DNA from: Aquamicrobium lusatiense
GTDB lineage: Bacteria > Pseudomonadota > Alphaproteobacteria > Rhizobiales > Rhizobiaceae
NCBI RefSeq assembly: GCF_014201615.1
Contig: NZ_JACHEU010000001.1
Coordinates: 2,251,631 to 2,315,630, forward strand
Length of the DNA: 64,000 bases
Reading direction: 5' to 3'
Below are positions 20,792 to 30,805 of this stretch, piece after piece (the first letter of the stretch is position 1; each line of letters opens with the position of its first letter). Below the pieces are notes generated by a model that ran no database searches, was not told where the DNA came from, and worked only from the letters and a program-made list of their open reading frames with translations. Made by a program: the position numbers and the translations under genes.

Positions 20792-21151
20792 ATGGCTTCC
20801 AAGGAAACCACACAGCGCCGCGCCGCCCGTGTTCGCCGTCAGCTCAAGGCCGTTGCCAACGGTCGTCCGCGCCTGTCGGTTCACCGCACGTCGAAGAACA
20901 TCTATGTTCAACTCATCGACGACGCTCAGGGCCGCACGCTGGCTGCTGCTTCGACGCTGGAAAAGTCTTTCCGCGACTCGAAGAAGACCGGCGCCGACAC
21001 CGCTGCTGCAGCGGAAGTGGGCAAGCTGATCGCCGAGCGTGCTGCCAAGGCAGGCGTGAAAGAAGTCGTTTTCGACCGTGGCGCCTACATCTACCATGGC
21101 CGCATCAAGGCTCTTGCCGATGCCGCCCGTGAGGGTGGGCTGAGCTTCTAA
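20792..21151 (+). CDS. rplR: 50S ribosomal protein L18
   Basis: 119 aa. L18 binds 5S rRNA with L5. It starts [55 protein letters not shown] and ends [28 protein letters not shown], the usual C-terminal motif. AAGGCAGGAAA precedes the ATG. A 104-bp gap separates it from rplF and a 148-bp gap with a strong hairpin separates it from rpsE. Confidence 0.98.
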   Translation: MASKETTQRRAARVRRQLKAVANGRPRLSVHRTSKNIYVQLIDDAQGRTLAAASTLEKSFRDSKKTGADTAAAAEVGKLIAERAAKAGVKEVVFDRGAYIYHGRIKALADAAREGGLSF

Positions 21152-21158
21152 GGCGTTT

Positions 21159-21200
21159 CGGACAAGTCAGCGACAAAAAAGTTGCTGACTTTTTCGTCCG
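21159..21200 (+). terminator. Strong hairpin with U-tract between rplR and rpsE (attenuator-like)
   Basis: An 11-bp stem (AAGTCAGCGAC / GTTGCTGACTT, one G-T wobble) encloses AAAAAA and is followed directly by TTTC. A second layer, CGGAC at 21159-21163, pairs with GTCCG at 21196-21200 around it. In form it is close to an intrinsic terminator. It lies inside the spc operon, so partial termination or RNA processing is more likely than a full stop. Confidence 0.6.
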
Positions 21201-21299
21201 GATCGTCCACAGGAGACGAAATTTCGCCGCCGGCATTCCAGAACAGGGGTGCCGGCATTTCAGCAATCCGTGCTTCCGGAAAAAAACAAGGATCAGGAT

Positions 21300-21869
21300 A
21301 TGGCACAGGAACGTAGGGAAGGTGGCCGCGAGCGCGGTCGCGACCGTGAAGAGCGCGACGACGGCATCGTCGACAAGCTGGTTCACATCAATCGCGTCGC
21401 CAAGGTGGTCAAGGGTGGTCGTCGCTTCGGCTTCGCGGCTCTCGTCGTCGTCGGCGACCAGAAGGGGCGCGTCGGCTTCGGTCACGGCAAGGCACGCGAA
21501 GTGCCGGAAGCCATCCGCAAGGCAACCGAATCTGCCAAGCGCGACATGATCTTCGTGCCGCTGCGCTCGGGTCGTACGCTTCACCATGATGTTGAAGGCC
21601 GTCACGGCGCTGGCCGCGTGCTTCTGCGCACCGCCAAGCAGGGTACCGGTATCATCGCCGGTGGTCCGATGCGCGCTGTCTTCGAGACGCTCGGCATGCA
21701 TGACGTGGTCGCCAAGTCGATGGGGTCCTCGAACCCCTACAACATGATTCGCGCCACTTTCGACGCCCTGAAGAAGCAGCTTCATCCGAAGGATGTCGCC
21801 GCTGCCCGTGGCATCAAGTATTCGACCCTCCAGGCTCGTCGCGGTACTGCCGTGGCTGCCGAGGAATAG
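21300..21869 (+). CDS. rpsE: 30S ribosomal protein S5
   Basis: 189 aa. S5 lines the mRNA entry channel and affects decoding accuracy. The start [56 protein letters not shown] fits the family with an Arg/Glu-rich extension common in this order; an upstream in-frame ATG at 21249 is less likely. AAGGATCAGGAT precedes the chosen ATG. The helix-loop around VVKGGRRF, where spectinomycin-resistance changes occur, is wild type. Confidence 0.97.
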   Translation: MAQERREGGRERGRDREERDDGIVDKLVHINRVAKVVKGGRRFGFAALVVVGDQKGRVGFGHGKAREVPEAIRKATESAKRDMIFVPLRSGRTLHHDVEGRHGAGRVLLRTAKQGTGIIAGGPMRAVFETLGMHDVVAKSMGSSNPYNMIRATFDALKKQLHPKDVAAARGIKYSTLQARRGTAVAAEE

Positions 21870-21894
21870 TCGGCGCTGACGAGGGATCATCATC

Positions 21895-22092
21895 ATGGCA
21901 AAAACAGCTACCAAGACCGTCACTGTTGAGCAGATCGGTTCGCCGATCCGCCGTCCGAAGGAGCAGCGTGCCACGCTGGTCGGCCTCGGCCTCAACAAGA
22001 TGCACAAGAAGAGCACGCTGGAGGATACGCCTTCGGTGCGTGGCATGATCGCCGCCGTCTCGCATCTCGTCCGCGTTGTGGACGAGGGCTGA
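21895..22092 (+). CDS. rpmD: 50S ribosomal protein L30
   Basis: 65 aa. A small large-subunit protein with the family pattern [56 protein letters not shown]30 is absent from some bacterial groups but present here in the normal place between rpsE and rplO. GACGAGGGATC precedes the ATG. Confidence 0.97.
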   Translation: MAKTATKTVTVEQIGSPIRRPKEQRATLVGLGLNKMHKKSTLEDTPSVRGMIAAVSHLVRVVDEG

Positions 22093-22114
22093 GCTACAGC
22101 GCAGGAGACCTGAC

Positions 22115-22588
22115 ATGAAACTCAATGAATTGCGTGATAACGAAGGCGCGACGCCTTCGAAGAAGCGCGTGGGCCGTGGCATCGGCTCGGGCCTCGGCAA
22201 GACCGGTGGTCGCGGCGTCAAGGGTCAGAAGTCGCGCTCCGGCGTGGCCATCAACGGCTTCGAGGGTGGCCAGATGCCGCTCTATCGCCGTCTGCCCAAG
22301 CGCGGCTTCAAGAACATCTTCGCGAAGAGCTACTCCGTGGTTTCGCTCGAGCGCATCCAGACGGCAATCGATGCCGGCAAGCTCGACGCCAAGGAAGTGG
22401 TGACGGCTGATGTGCTGGTGAAGGCCGGCGTCGTGCGTCGCGTCAAGGACGGTGTTCGCATTCTGTCCGGCGGCGAGCTGAAGGCCAAGGTTGCCTTCGA
22501 CGTTGCTGGCGCTTCCAAGGCCGCGGTCGAGAAGATCGAGAAGGCCGGCGGCTCCATCAAGCTGCCCGAAGTGGCGGCTGCCGAATAA
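22115..22588 (+). CDS. rplO: 50S ribosomal protein L15
   Basis: 157 aa. L15 is a late assembly protein of the large subunit. The chosen start gives [67 protein letters not shown], the Gly/Arg/Lys-rich L15 N-terminus. GCAGGAGACC precedes the ATG; a longer frame overlapping rpmD is discarded. The C-terminal half has [44 protein letters not shown]. Confidence 0.98.
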   Translation: MKLNELRDNEGATPSKKRVGRGIGSGLGKTGGRGVKGQKSRSGVAINGFEGGQMPLYRRLPKRGFKNIFAKSYSVVSLERIQTAIDAGKLDAKEVVTADVLVKAGVVRRVKDGVRILSGGELKAKVAFDVAGASKAAVEKIEKAGGSIKLPEVAAAE

Positions 22589-22601
22589 TTTCGGAATAAT
22601 G

Positions 22602-22627
22602 AAGCGGCCGCGTCAATGCGGCCGCTT
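22602..22627 (+). repeat. Perfect 10-bp inverted repeat between rplO and secY
   Basis: AAGCGGCCGC and GCGGCCGCTT are separated by 6 nt (GTCAAT), 14 nt after the rplO stop. No T-run follows. It would form a very stable RNA hairpin and could slow or process the message at the ribosomal-protein/secY boundary. Confidence 0.55.
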
Positions 22628-22716
22628 GCATCTTGGCTGCGCCGGGCCTATCTCGGGTCTTCGGTGATACGCGCCGCCCGAAGCGGGCCCCCGCGTCATC
22701 CTGCGGAGAATTTTGC

Positions 22717-24053
<1,337 letters not shown>

Positions 24054-24057
<4 letters not shown>

Positions 24058-24644
24058 GGCTTATACTGCTGGGCCCGCCGGGGGCGGGCAAGGGGACCCA
24101 AGCACAGAGGCTGGTCAGCAAATACGGCATTCCGCAGCTGTCCACCGGCGACATGCTCCGTGCTGCCGTCGCTGCCCAGACGCCGGTTGGCCAGAAGGCC
24201 AAGGCGGTCATGGATGCCGGCGAACTGGTTTCGGATGCGATCGTGAATGCGATCGTTGCCGAGCGCATAGACCAGCCGGATTGCGCCAGAGGTTTCATCC
24301 TCGATGGCTATCCGCGTACGCTCGCACAGGCCGATGCGGTAGAGACGATGCTGAAGGAGCGCGGCCAGAAGCTTGATTCGGTGATTGAGCTGGTGGTTGA
24401 TGATGGTGCCCTGGTGGGCCGTATCGTCAGGCGCGCCGAAGAAGCAAAGGCCGCCGGACAGCCGGTGCGCAAGGACGATAATCCGGAAGTGTTCGAGGAA
24501 CGCCTGCGGGAATATTACAAGAAGACCGCTCCTCTGATCGGTTACTACCACGCCAAGGGCATGCTCAGGGGCGTCGATGGCATGGCGTCCATGGACGAGG
24601 TAACCGCGCAGATCGAGGCGTTGCTGCCCGAGACAGTCGGTTAA
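24054..24644 (+). CDS. adk: Adenylate kinase
   Basis: 196 aa. It catalyses AMP + ATP = 2 ADP in the cytoplasm. The P-loop [10 protein letters not shown] (residues 7-16), the AMP-binding TGDMLRAAV and the [14 protein letters not shown] motif are intact. The LID region ([20 protein letters not shown]) is the short type and lacks the four zinc cysteines of Gram-positive enzymes. The start overlaps secY by 4 nt, the common secY-adk coupling. It is followed by a 189-bp gap with a probable promoter for rpsM. Confidence 0.98.
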
Positions 24645-24655
24645 CTATTAAGACT

Positions 24656-24689
24656 TTCACTTGACGTAAGCCGTCATGTGAAGTATGGC
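24656..24689 (+). promoter_or_regulatory. Probable promoter with overlapping dyad upstream of rpsM
   Basis: TTGACG (24661-24666), a 17-nt spacer and TATGGC (24684-24689). The -35 box is embedded in an 11-bp inverted repeat, TTCACTTGACG (24656-24666) and CGTCATGTGAA (24672-24682), with one mismatch and a 5-nt centre. It lies in the adk-rpsM gap and would drive rpsM-rpsK-rpoA-rplQ. Confidence 0.5.
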
Positions 24690-24833
24690 GACCCCTCATT
24701 CCCACAAGGCGTGAGGTGTGCGTGCCTTTTTGGCATGTTCGCTTGTTTGACTACCCCGCAGGGGCCGGCCTCCACCGGACGCGGGTAAATGCAACAGTGC
24801 CGGCTCAGCCCGGCCCACATGGAGAACTGGAAG

Positions 24834-25202
24834 ATGGCTCGTATAGCCGGTGTAAATATTCCGACCAACAAGCGCGTCGTTATCGCGCTCCAGTACATTC
24901 ACGGCATTGGCAAGAAGTTCGCTCAGGAAATCGTCGACAAGGTCGGCATTCCGGCTGAGCGCCGCGTGAACCAGCTCACCGACGCCGAAGTTCTGGCGAT
25001 CCGCGAGACGATCGACCGCGACTATCAGGTTGAAGGCGATCTGCGCCGCGAAGTTTCGATGAACATCAAGCGCCTGATGGATCTGGGTTGCTACCGTGGC
25101 CTGCGTCATCGCCGTTCGCTGCCGGTTCGCGGCCAGCGCACGCACACCAATGCGCGCACCCGCAAGGGTCCTGCCAAGGCAATCGCCGGCAAGAAGAAGT
25201 AA
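24834..25202 (+). CDS. rpsM: 30S ribosomal protein S13
   Basis: 122 aa. S13 is a head protein that contacts the P-site tRNA and bridges to the large subunit. The start [39 protein letters not shown] is the universal S13 N-terminus; an upstream ATG at 24789 adds unrelated residues. GGAGAACTGGAAG precedes it. The C-terminal [37 protein letters not shown] is conserved. Confidence 0.98.
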   Translation: MARIAGVNIPTNKRVVIALQYIHGIGKKFAQEIVDKVGIPAERRVNQLTDAEVLAIRETIDRDYQVEGDLRREVSMNIKRLMDLGCYRGLRHRRSLPVRGQRTHTNARTRKGPAKAIAGKKK

Positions 25203-25322
25203 TTTTTGGAATGTGCGGGGCAGGGTGGCATCGGTTGATGCTGTCCTGCGCCATACCCGCATCGCTTCAAAGGTGTAGCCGCTGGCATTACGGCGGTGCA
25301 GAGATCAACTGAAAGGACAAAA

Positions 25323-25712
25323 ATGGCCAAGGAAGCCGCACGCGTTCGTCGTCGCGAACGTAAAAATATTTCGTCGGGTGTCGCTCACGTCAACTCGACC
25401 TTCAACAACACCATGATCACCATCTCCGACGCCCAGGGCAACGCGATTGCCTGGTCGTCGGCTGGCGCCCAGGGCTTCAAGGGGTCGCGCAAGTCGACCC
25501 CGTTCGCTGCCCAGATGGCTGCCGAAGATGCCGCCAAGAAGGCGCAGGAACATGGCATGCGTACGCTGGAAGTCGAGGTTTGCGGTCCGGGTTCGGGTCG
25601 TGAGTCGGCTCTTCGCGCGCTTCAGGCTGCCGGTTTCACCATCACCTCGATCCGTGATGTGACGCCGATTCCGCACAATGGCTGCCGCCCGCGCAAGAAG
25701 CGTCGCGTCTGA
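25323..25712 (+). CDS. rpsK: 30S ribosomal protein S11
   Basis: 129 aa. S11 is a platform protein near the E site. It reads [74 protein letters not shown] and ends [16 protein letters not shown], the classical S11 tail. CTGAAAGGACAAA precedes the ATG. The 120-bp gap after rpsM is longer than most in the cluster. Confidence 0.98.
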   Translation: MAKEAARVRRRERKNISSGVAHVNSTFNNTMITISDAQGNAIAWSSAGAQGFKGSRKSTPFAAQMAAEDAAKKAQEHGMRTLEVEVCGPGSGRESALRALQAAGFTITSIRDVTPIPHNGCRPRKKRRV

Positions 25713-25730
25713 CTTTTCTCTCTCTGCTTG

Positions 25731-25757
25731 AGCGCCCTTTGGGCGCTTTTGCGGTTT
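25731..25757 (+). terminator. Terminator-like hairpin between rpsK and rpoA
   Basis: A perfect 7-bp stem AGCGCCC / GGGCGCT with a TTT loop is followed by TTTGCGGTTTT. The U-tract is interrupted, so it may act as a leaky terminator that lowers rpoA relative to rpsK. Confidence 0.55.
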
Positions 25758-25810
25758 TCCAGATCGCCCACCACGATTGGATGGTGGTGGGGTAGCGGAA
25801 GGAATACAAT

Positions 25811-26821
25811 ATGATCCAGAAAAACTGGCAGGAACTGATCAAGCCGAACAAGGTCGAGTTCTCGTCAAAGAGCAAGACGGTGACCACGCTGGTTGCCGAG
25901 CCTCTGGAGCGCGGTTTCGGTCTCACGCTGGGCAATGCCCTGCGCCGGGTGCTGCTGTCGTCGCTGCGCGGCGCAGCCGTCACTGCCGTGCAGATCGACG
26001 GCGTTCTTCACGAGTTCTCGTCGATTGCCGGTGTTCGCGAAGATGTCACCGACATCGTCCTGAACATCAAGGAAATCGCCATCAAGATGGAAGGCGAAGG
26101 CCCCAAGCGCATGGTTGTGCGCAAGCAGGGTCCGGGCACCGTCACCGCCGGCGACATCCAGACTGTCGGCGACGTCGAGATTCTGAACCCCGACCACGTG
26201 ATCTGTACGCTGGACGAGGGGGCGGAAATCCGCATGGAGTTCACGGTCGACACCGGCAAGGGCTATGTTCCTGCCGAGCGCAACCGGGCCGAGGACGCCC
26301 CGATCGGTCTCATCCCGGTCGACAGCCTCTACTCCCCGGTCAAGAAGGTCTCCTACAAGGTCGAGAACACCCGCCACGGCGAGGAACTCGACAAGGACAA
26401 GCTCACCATGACCATCGAAACCGATGGTTCGGTGACCGGCGAGGACGCAGTGGCATTCGCTGCCCGCATCCTGCAGGACCAGCTTGCCCTGTTCGTCAAC
26501 TTCGAGGAGCCGCAGAAGGAAGCCGCCGCCGAGCAGGTGACGGAACTCGCCTTCAACCCGGCGCTTCTGAAGAAGGTGGACGAGCTGGAGCTTTCGGTCC
26601 GTTCGGCCAACTGCCTGAAGAACGACAACATCGTCTACATCGGCGACCTGATCCAGAAGACCGAGGCGGAAATGCTCCGCACTCCGAATTTTGGTCGCAA
26701 GTCGCTGAACGAGATCAAGGAAGTTCTGGCTTCCATGGGTCTGCACCTCGGTATGGAGGTTCAGGACTGGCCGCCGGAGAACATCGAAGATCTCGCCAAG
26801 CGGTACGAAGACCAGTACTGA
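25811..26821 (+). CDS. rpoA: RNA polymerase alpha subunit
   Basis: 336 aa. The N-terminal domain (about 1-235) dimerises and assembles the core enzyme, with [26 protein letters not shown] as the signature. After a linker ([24 protein letters not shown]) comes the C-terminal domain, with [22 protein letters not shown], which includes the Arg/Asn/Cys positions that contact UP elements in E. coli, and [27 protein letters not shown] precedes the ATG. It is followed by rplQ after a 106-bp gap with two hairpins. Confidence 0.99.
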   Translation: MIQKNWQELIKPNKVEFSSKSKTVTTLVAEPLERGFGLTLGNALRRVLLSSLRGAAVTAVQIDGVLHEFSSIAGVREDVTDIVLNIKEIAIKMEGEGPKRMVVRKQGPGTVTAGDIQTVGDVEILNPDHVICTLDEGAEIRMEFTVDTGKGYVPAERNRAEDAPIGLIPVDSLYSPVKKVSYKVENTRHGEELDKDKLTMTIETDGSVTGEDAVAFAARILQDQLALFVNFEEPQKEAAAEQVTELAFNPALLKKVDELELSVRSANCLKNDNIVYIGDLIQKTEAEMLRTPNFGRKSLNEIKEVLASMGLHLGMEVQDWPPENIEDLAKRYEDQY

Positions 26822-26844
26822 GCCTGAATAGAGCATGGTACCGA

Positions 26845-26901
26845 GGACCGGATATTCCGGTCCGACGGCCATGCGGAAAACCATCGGAGGCCGTGGCCTC
26901 C
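26845..26901 (+). repeat. Two perfect hairpins between rpoA and rplQ
   Basis: The first is GGACCGGA / TCCGGTCC around TAT (26845-26863, 8 bp). The second is GGAGGCC / GGCCTCC (26886-26901, 7 bp with a 2-nt centre, or 6 bp with a 4-nt loop). No U-tract follows either. They occupy much of the 106-bp gap and end 26 nt before the rplQ start. Confidence 0.5.
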
Positions 26902-26927
26902 TGAACAGCTAAAGAAGGAAAAGAGCC

Positions 26928-27356
26928 ATGCGCCACGGTTTCAAAGGCCGTCGTTTCTCCCGCAGTGCAAGCCATCGCAAGTCGATGCTCGCGAACCTTT
27001 CTGTTTCGCTCCTTGAGCACGAGCAGATCGTCACCACGCTGCCGAAGGCGAAGGACCTGCGTCCGATCGTCGAGAAGCTGGTCACCCTCGGCAAGCGCGG
27101 CGACCTGCATGCCCGCCGTCAGGTGATCGCTCAGATCGGCAACGAAGACGTGGTGAAGCGTCTGTTCGACACCATCGCTCCGCGCTACGCCAACCGCAAC
27201 GGCGGCTATCTGCGCATCATGAAGGCCGGCTTCCGCCGCGGCGACAACGCTCCGCTGGCCGTGATCGAGTTCGTCGAGCGCGACACCTCGGCCAAGGGCG
27301 CTGCCGACCGCGCCCGCCTGGAAGCCGAAGCTGCTGCCGAGACCGATGCAGCCTGA
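26928..27356 (+). CDS. rplQ: 50S ribosomal protein L17
   Basis: 142 aa. L17 lies near the tunnel exit. It begins [65 protein letters not shown], the family signature, and contains [29 protein letters not shown]. An acidic Ala-rich tail follows. AAGAAGGAAAAGAGCC precedes the ATG. It is the last gene of the ribosomal-protein cluster and is followed by a strong terminator. Confidence 0.98.
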   Translation: MRHGFKGRRFSRSASHRKSMLANLSVSLLEHEQIVTTLPKAKDLRPIVEKLVTLGKRGDLHARRQVIAQIGNEDVVKRLFDTIAPRYANRNGGYLRIMKAGFRRGDNAPLAVIEFVERDTSAKGAADRARLEAEAAAETDAA

Positions 27357-27380
27357 TTTTCAGGTGCATCTGAATAATTG

Positions 27381-27420
27381 AAAAAGGCCGGGAGAGCGAT
27401 CTCCCGGCCTTTTTGTATTT
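27381..27420 (+). terminator. Bidirectional intrinsic terminator closing the rplQ operon
   Basis: A 15-bp perfect stem, AAAAAGGCCGGGAGA / TCTCCCGGCCTTTTT, with a GCGA loop; further T residues follow (GTATTT). A-tract and T-tract on both flanks let it serve rplQ and the convergent msrPQ transcript. Confidence 0.96.
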
Positions 27421-27436
27421 CAGAGGCTGCTCCGTT

Positions 27437-28078
27437 TCATGCCGGCTTTTCAGGTGGGCGCCGGCGGCGTTTGCGAGCGTTGAAATAGGGGCGCAGTGGT
27501 CTCCACGCCAGCAGCAGCGCGATGATTGCGATGTAAATCCATTGCTGCGGCCCAACGATCTTTACCGACATCGCGTAGTGCAGCGCTCCGGCAGCCGCCG
27601 CGACATAAACCAGCCGGTGCAATTTGCCCCAGCGTGAGCCCAGCTTGCGGATCGACCAGTTGTTGGAGGTGAGCGCCAGCGGCACGAGCATCAGCAGGCC
27701 CGCCATGCCGATGGTTATGAAGGGACGCCGGGTAATATCCTCGACGATCGCCGCGACATTCAGGAACTGATCGAGCACCATGTAGGTCGTGAAGTGCATC
27801 AGCACATACCAGAACGCCAGCAAACCGAGCGCGCGCCTGTAGCGCAACAGGTTGATGCCAGACAGGTCGCGCAACGGCGTGACTGCCAGCGTGGCGATGA
27901 GGAAACGCAGCGCCCACAAGCCCAGAAGGTGCTCGAATTCCTTGACGGGATTTCCCGGCAACCGGCCTGTGGCGCCTAGCCAGAAGCCCCATGCCGCCGG
28001 AAGGAGGCCGAGCAGGTAGAGCATCCATATCGATGCCTTGCGCAGGCGCGGCGACAACGCTGCCGGAAATCCGGCCAT
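27437..28078 (-). CDS. msrQ: Heme-binding membrane subunit MsrQ
   Basis: 213 aa. It is the membrane-bound heme b electron donor to the periplasmic methionine sulfoxide reductase MsrP (formerly YedZ). Five to six hydrophobic segments are visible, with histidines suited to heme ligation in WYVLMHFTTYMV and HRLVYVAAAAGALHYAM. The N-terminal LYLLGLLPAAWGFWLGATGRLPGNPVKEFEHLLGLWALRFLIATL is typical. The tail is basic (NARKRRRRPPEKPA) and should face the cytoplasm. The start overlaps the msrP stop by one base, so the two are translationally coupled. Confidence 0.95.
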   Translation of the reverse strand: MAGFPAALSPRLRKASIWMLYLLGLLPAAWGFWLGATGRLPGNPVKEFEHLLGLWALRFLIATLAVTPLRDLSGINLLRYRRALGLLAFWYVLMHFTTYMVLDQFLNVAAIVEDITRRPFITIGMAGLLMLVPLALTSNNWSIRKLGSRWGKLHRLVYVAAAAGALHYAMSVKIVGPQQWIYIAIIALLLAWRPLRPYFNARKRRRRPPEKPA

Positions 28079-29019
28079 CAGAAATTGGCTTCCAGATCCA
28101 TGCCGGCATAGAGATCGGCAACATCTGCGCCATAACCATTGAAGGGCAGGGTGGGGCGCCGGTTCGCTCCGAAGAAGCCGCTTTCTCCGATGCGGATTTC
28201 GCTGGCCTGGCTCCAGCGCGGGTGATCGACCGCCGGGTTGACGTTGGCGAAGAAGCCATATTCATGCGGCGCCAGAATATTCCAGCTGGTCGGCGGCTGC
28301 TTGTCGGTCAGCGTGATGCGCACGATCGACTTGATGCCCTTGAAGCCATATTTCCACGGCACGACAAGGCGCACGGGCGCGCCGTTCTGACTGGGCAATG
28401 TCTTGCCGTAGAGGCCGAGCGCCAGAATCGTCAGCGGATGGCGTGCCTCGTCGAGCCGCAGGCCTTCGACATAGGGCCAGTCGATAGACTGGAAATAACC
28501 GCTCTGGCCGGGCATCTGGTCCGGCCGCACCACCGTCTCGAAAGCCACATATCTGGCCGAACCGAGCGGCTCGACCTTGTCGAGAAGGGCCGACAGGGGA
28601 AATCCCGTCCATGGGATGACCATGGACCATGCTTCCACGCAGCGCATGCGATAGATGCGTTCCTCAAGCGGGAAGGCCAGAAGATCGTCCACCCCGAATT
28701 CGCGCGGCTTTGCCACCATTCCGTCGACGCTGATGGTCCACGGAGTCGGCTCGAATTTACCCGATCTGGATTTCGGATCGCCTTTCCCGAGGCCGAACTC
28801 ATAGAAGTTGTTGTAGGAGGTGATGTCATCTTCCGACGTCAGCTTCTCGTCGGTCGACAAAGCGCTCTCACTCGCCTTGAGCGGTTTTGCCGTGGCGGGC
28901 AAGGTTGCACCGAAGGCGAGCAGTCCGGCGGCACCGGCAAGGAAGCGCCGCCGATCCAGAAATGCGGCTTCCGGCGTGATTTCCCTGTTTGTGATCCGGG
29001 GGGAGGAATAGGCAGGCAT
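28078..29019 (-). CDS. msrP: Periplasmic methionine sulfoxide reductase catalytic subunit MsrP
   Basis: 313 aa. A molybdopterin enzyme that repairs oxidised methionine in periplasmic proteins, using electrons from MsrQ. A twin-arginine export signal is visible ([24 protein letters not shown], residues 21-44). The molybdenum-ligating cysteine is Cys127 in [13 protein letters not shown]. Other family stretches are [17 protein letters not shown] and [23 protein letters not shown]. An AT-rich TTATAT motif on the minus strand (29062-29067) may be the -10 of its promoter; no good -35 is seen. Confidence 0.96.
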   Translation of the reverse strand: MPAYSSPRITNREITPEAAFLDRRRFLAGAAGLLAFGATLPATAKPLKASESALSTDEKLTSEDDITSYNNFYEFGLGKGDPKSRSGKFEPTPWTISVDGMVAKPREFGVDDLLAFPLEERIYRMRCVEAWSMVIPWTGFPLSALLDKVEPLGSARYVAFETVVRPDQMPGQSGYFQSIDWPYVEGLRLDEARHPLTILALGLYGKTLPSQNGAPVRLVVPWKYGFKGIKSIVRITLTDKQPPTSWNILAPHEYGFFANVNPAVDHPRWSQASEIRIGESGFFGANRRPTLPFNGYGADVADLYAGMDLEANF

Positions 29020-29310
29020 TGGCGTTGCCTCGCTGGCGTTGTCCTTGTCACGATTTCAACTATATAACGCCCGCATGGCATGGTTTCGACCGTGACGACG
29101 GCTTCTGCCGGCCACATTTTCGTGTATGCGCGGGTGGTGCCTGTCCGCTGGTCTAATGAAACGGAAAGTGCCGGACGGTCGGGGAATTGCCGGGTTTCGG
29201 GAAATCTTTTCCAGATGCCTTGAAGGGGGCGGGAATTCAGGCTTATCAGGCCTTTCATTCAGCACAATCATCACCACAATAAGCAGTGATATTGCCCGGA
29301 GGATTCGTCC
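29020..29310. other. Divergent intergenic region msrP / degP-type gene
   Basis: 291 bp with no credible gene. It must carry promoters for both directions. The only clear element is the TTATAT block read toward msrP. Small open frames here are short and lack start signals. Confidence 0.5.
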
Positions 29311-30795
29311 ATGGTCGCCAAGCGCTTCAGCCTAGCTTTCATAGGCGCTCTGTCTTTGCTTCTCGCCGCACCTTCCGTGCCTTACGCGATTTCGCAGGAA
29401 AAGAAGGAGTCTCCCGGGCTCTCGGAAGTCCTGACCGATCTTCTGCAGGGATCGGGCGGCAGCGAGAACAGCGGTCCCGACCGCCGGGTGCCTTTCGGCC
29501 GCGATGAAGTGCAGCTGTCCTACGCGCCGCTGGTCCGGCAGACCGCGCCGGCCGTGGTCAATGTTTATGCCTCGCAGACCGCGCGCGTGCGCTCGCCCTT
29601 CGATGGCGATCCCTTCTTCGAGCAGTTCTTCGGCCGCTCCATGCCGCGCTCGCAGTCCTCGCTCGGCTCCGGCGTTCTCGTCGATGAAGCCGGCTTCATC
29701 GTCACCAATTTCCATGTGATCAAGGATGCGGACGAGGTGAAGGTGGCCATGTCCGATGGCCGCGAGTTTTCGAGCAAGGTGCTGCTCAAGGATGAGTCGC
29801 TCGATCTCGCCGTCTTGAAGATCGATTCCGACAAGCCGTTTCCGGTGATCGCGATCGGCGATTCCGACGCGTTGCAGGTCGGCGATCTCGTGCTTGCCAT
29901 CGGCAATCCTTTCGGCGTCGGCCAGACGACGACCTCCGGCATCGTGTCCGCGCTTGCGCGCAGCCACATCGGCATTTCCGATTCCGGCTTCTTCATCCAG
30001 ACCGATGCGGCCATCAATCCGGGTAACTCCGGTGGCGGCCTGATCAACATGGGCGGCCAGCTCGTGGGCATCAACACGGCGATCTACAGCCGTAGCGGCG
30101 GATCGATCGGCATCGGCTTCGCCATTCCCTCCAACATGGTGCGCGCTTTCGTGGAGGCGGCTAAGGCCGGCCGCGATTTCTTCGAGCGTCCCTATATCGG
30201 CGCGACTTTCGAGGCGGTCACCCCCCAGATCGCGGAATCGCTCGGAATGGAAACGCCGCACGGTGCTCTGGTTTCCGCGGTCGAGGCCGGGGGACCCTCG
30301 GAAGTGGCCGGGCTTCGGCCGGGCGACGTGGTGCTGAGCTTCAACGGCGCCCGCATCGAAGGTGTCGATGCGCTCGGCTACCGTCTGGCAACGCAGCCGA
30401 TCGGTACGCAATCGCAACTCGGCGTCCTGAGCAAGGGTGAGGAAAAGACGGTCGACATCGCCTTGCAGCGTGCGCCGGAAGGTGCGTCGGTGGCACAGGT
30501 GCAGTTGCGCGGTCGCAGCCCCTTCGCCGGCGCGAAGGTGGCGGAACTGTCGCCGCGGCTCGCCCAGCGTCTGGGCATGAACGCGGATACCAAGGGCGTC
30601 GCTGTCGTCGAGGTCGATCGCAATTCGCCGGCCGGCGATTTCGGCCTCAGGCCGGGCGACATCGTGCGCGAGGTTAACGGCCAGACTATCGACAGCGCGC
30701 GCAAGCTGTCCGACGCATCGCAGCAGAACGCGCGCTGGTGGCGGTTTACCATCGAGCGCAACGGCCAGCTCATGCGTCAGGTGCTGCGGTACTGA
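29311..30795 (+). CDS. DegP/HtrA-type periplasmic serine protease
   Basis: 494 aa. Envelope quality-control protease/chaperone. A signal peptide covers about residues 1-28 (FSLAFIGALSLLLAAPSVPYAIS). The trypsin-like catalytic triad is His135 (TNFHVI), Asp165 (ESLDLAVL) and Ser240 (NPGNSGGGL). Two PDZ domains follow, about residues 285-370 (LRPGDVVLSFNGARIEG) and 400-490 (LRPGDIVREVNGQTID). CCGGAGGATTCG precedes the ATG. Both msrP upstream and this gene act on damaged envelope proteins. I call the family with confidence; whether it is the degP or another htrA paralogue is not decided. The gene is followed 10 bp later by rarA. Confidence 0.95.
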   Translation: MVAKRFSLAFIGALSLLLAAPSVPYAISQEKKESPGLSEVLTDLLQGSGGSENSGPDRRVPFGRDEVQLSYAPLVRQTAPAVVNVYASQTARVRSPFDGDPFFEQFFGRSMPRSQSSLGSGVLVDEAGFIVTNFHVIKDADEVKVAMSDGREFSSKVLLKDESLDLAVLKIDSDKPFPVIAIGDSDALQVGDLVLAIGNPFGVGQTTTSGIVSALARSHIGISDSGFFIQTDAAINPGNSGGGLINMGGQLVGINTAIYSRSGGSIGIGFAIPSNMVRAFVEAAKAGRDFFERPYIGATFEAVTPQIAESLGMETPHGALVSAVEAGGPSEVAGLRPGDVVLSFNGARIEGVDALGYRLATQPIGTQSQLGVLSKGEEKTVDIALQRAPEGASVAQVQLRGRSPFAGAKVAELSPRLAQRLGMNADTKGVAVVEVDRNSPAGDFGLRPGDIVREVNGQTIDSARKLSDASQQNARWWRFTIERNGQLMRQVLRY

Positions 30796-30805
30796 GACGG
30801 CGCTG

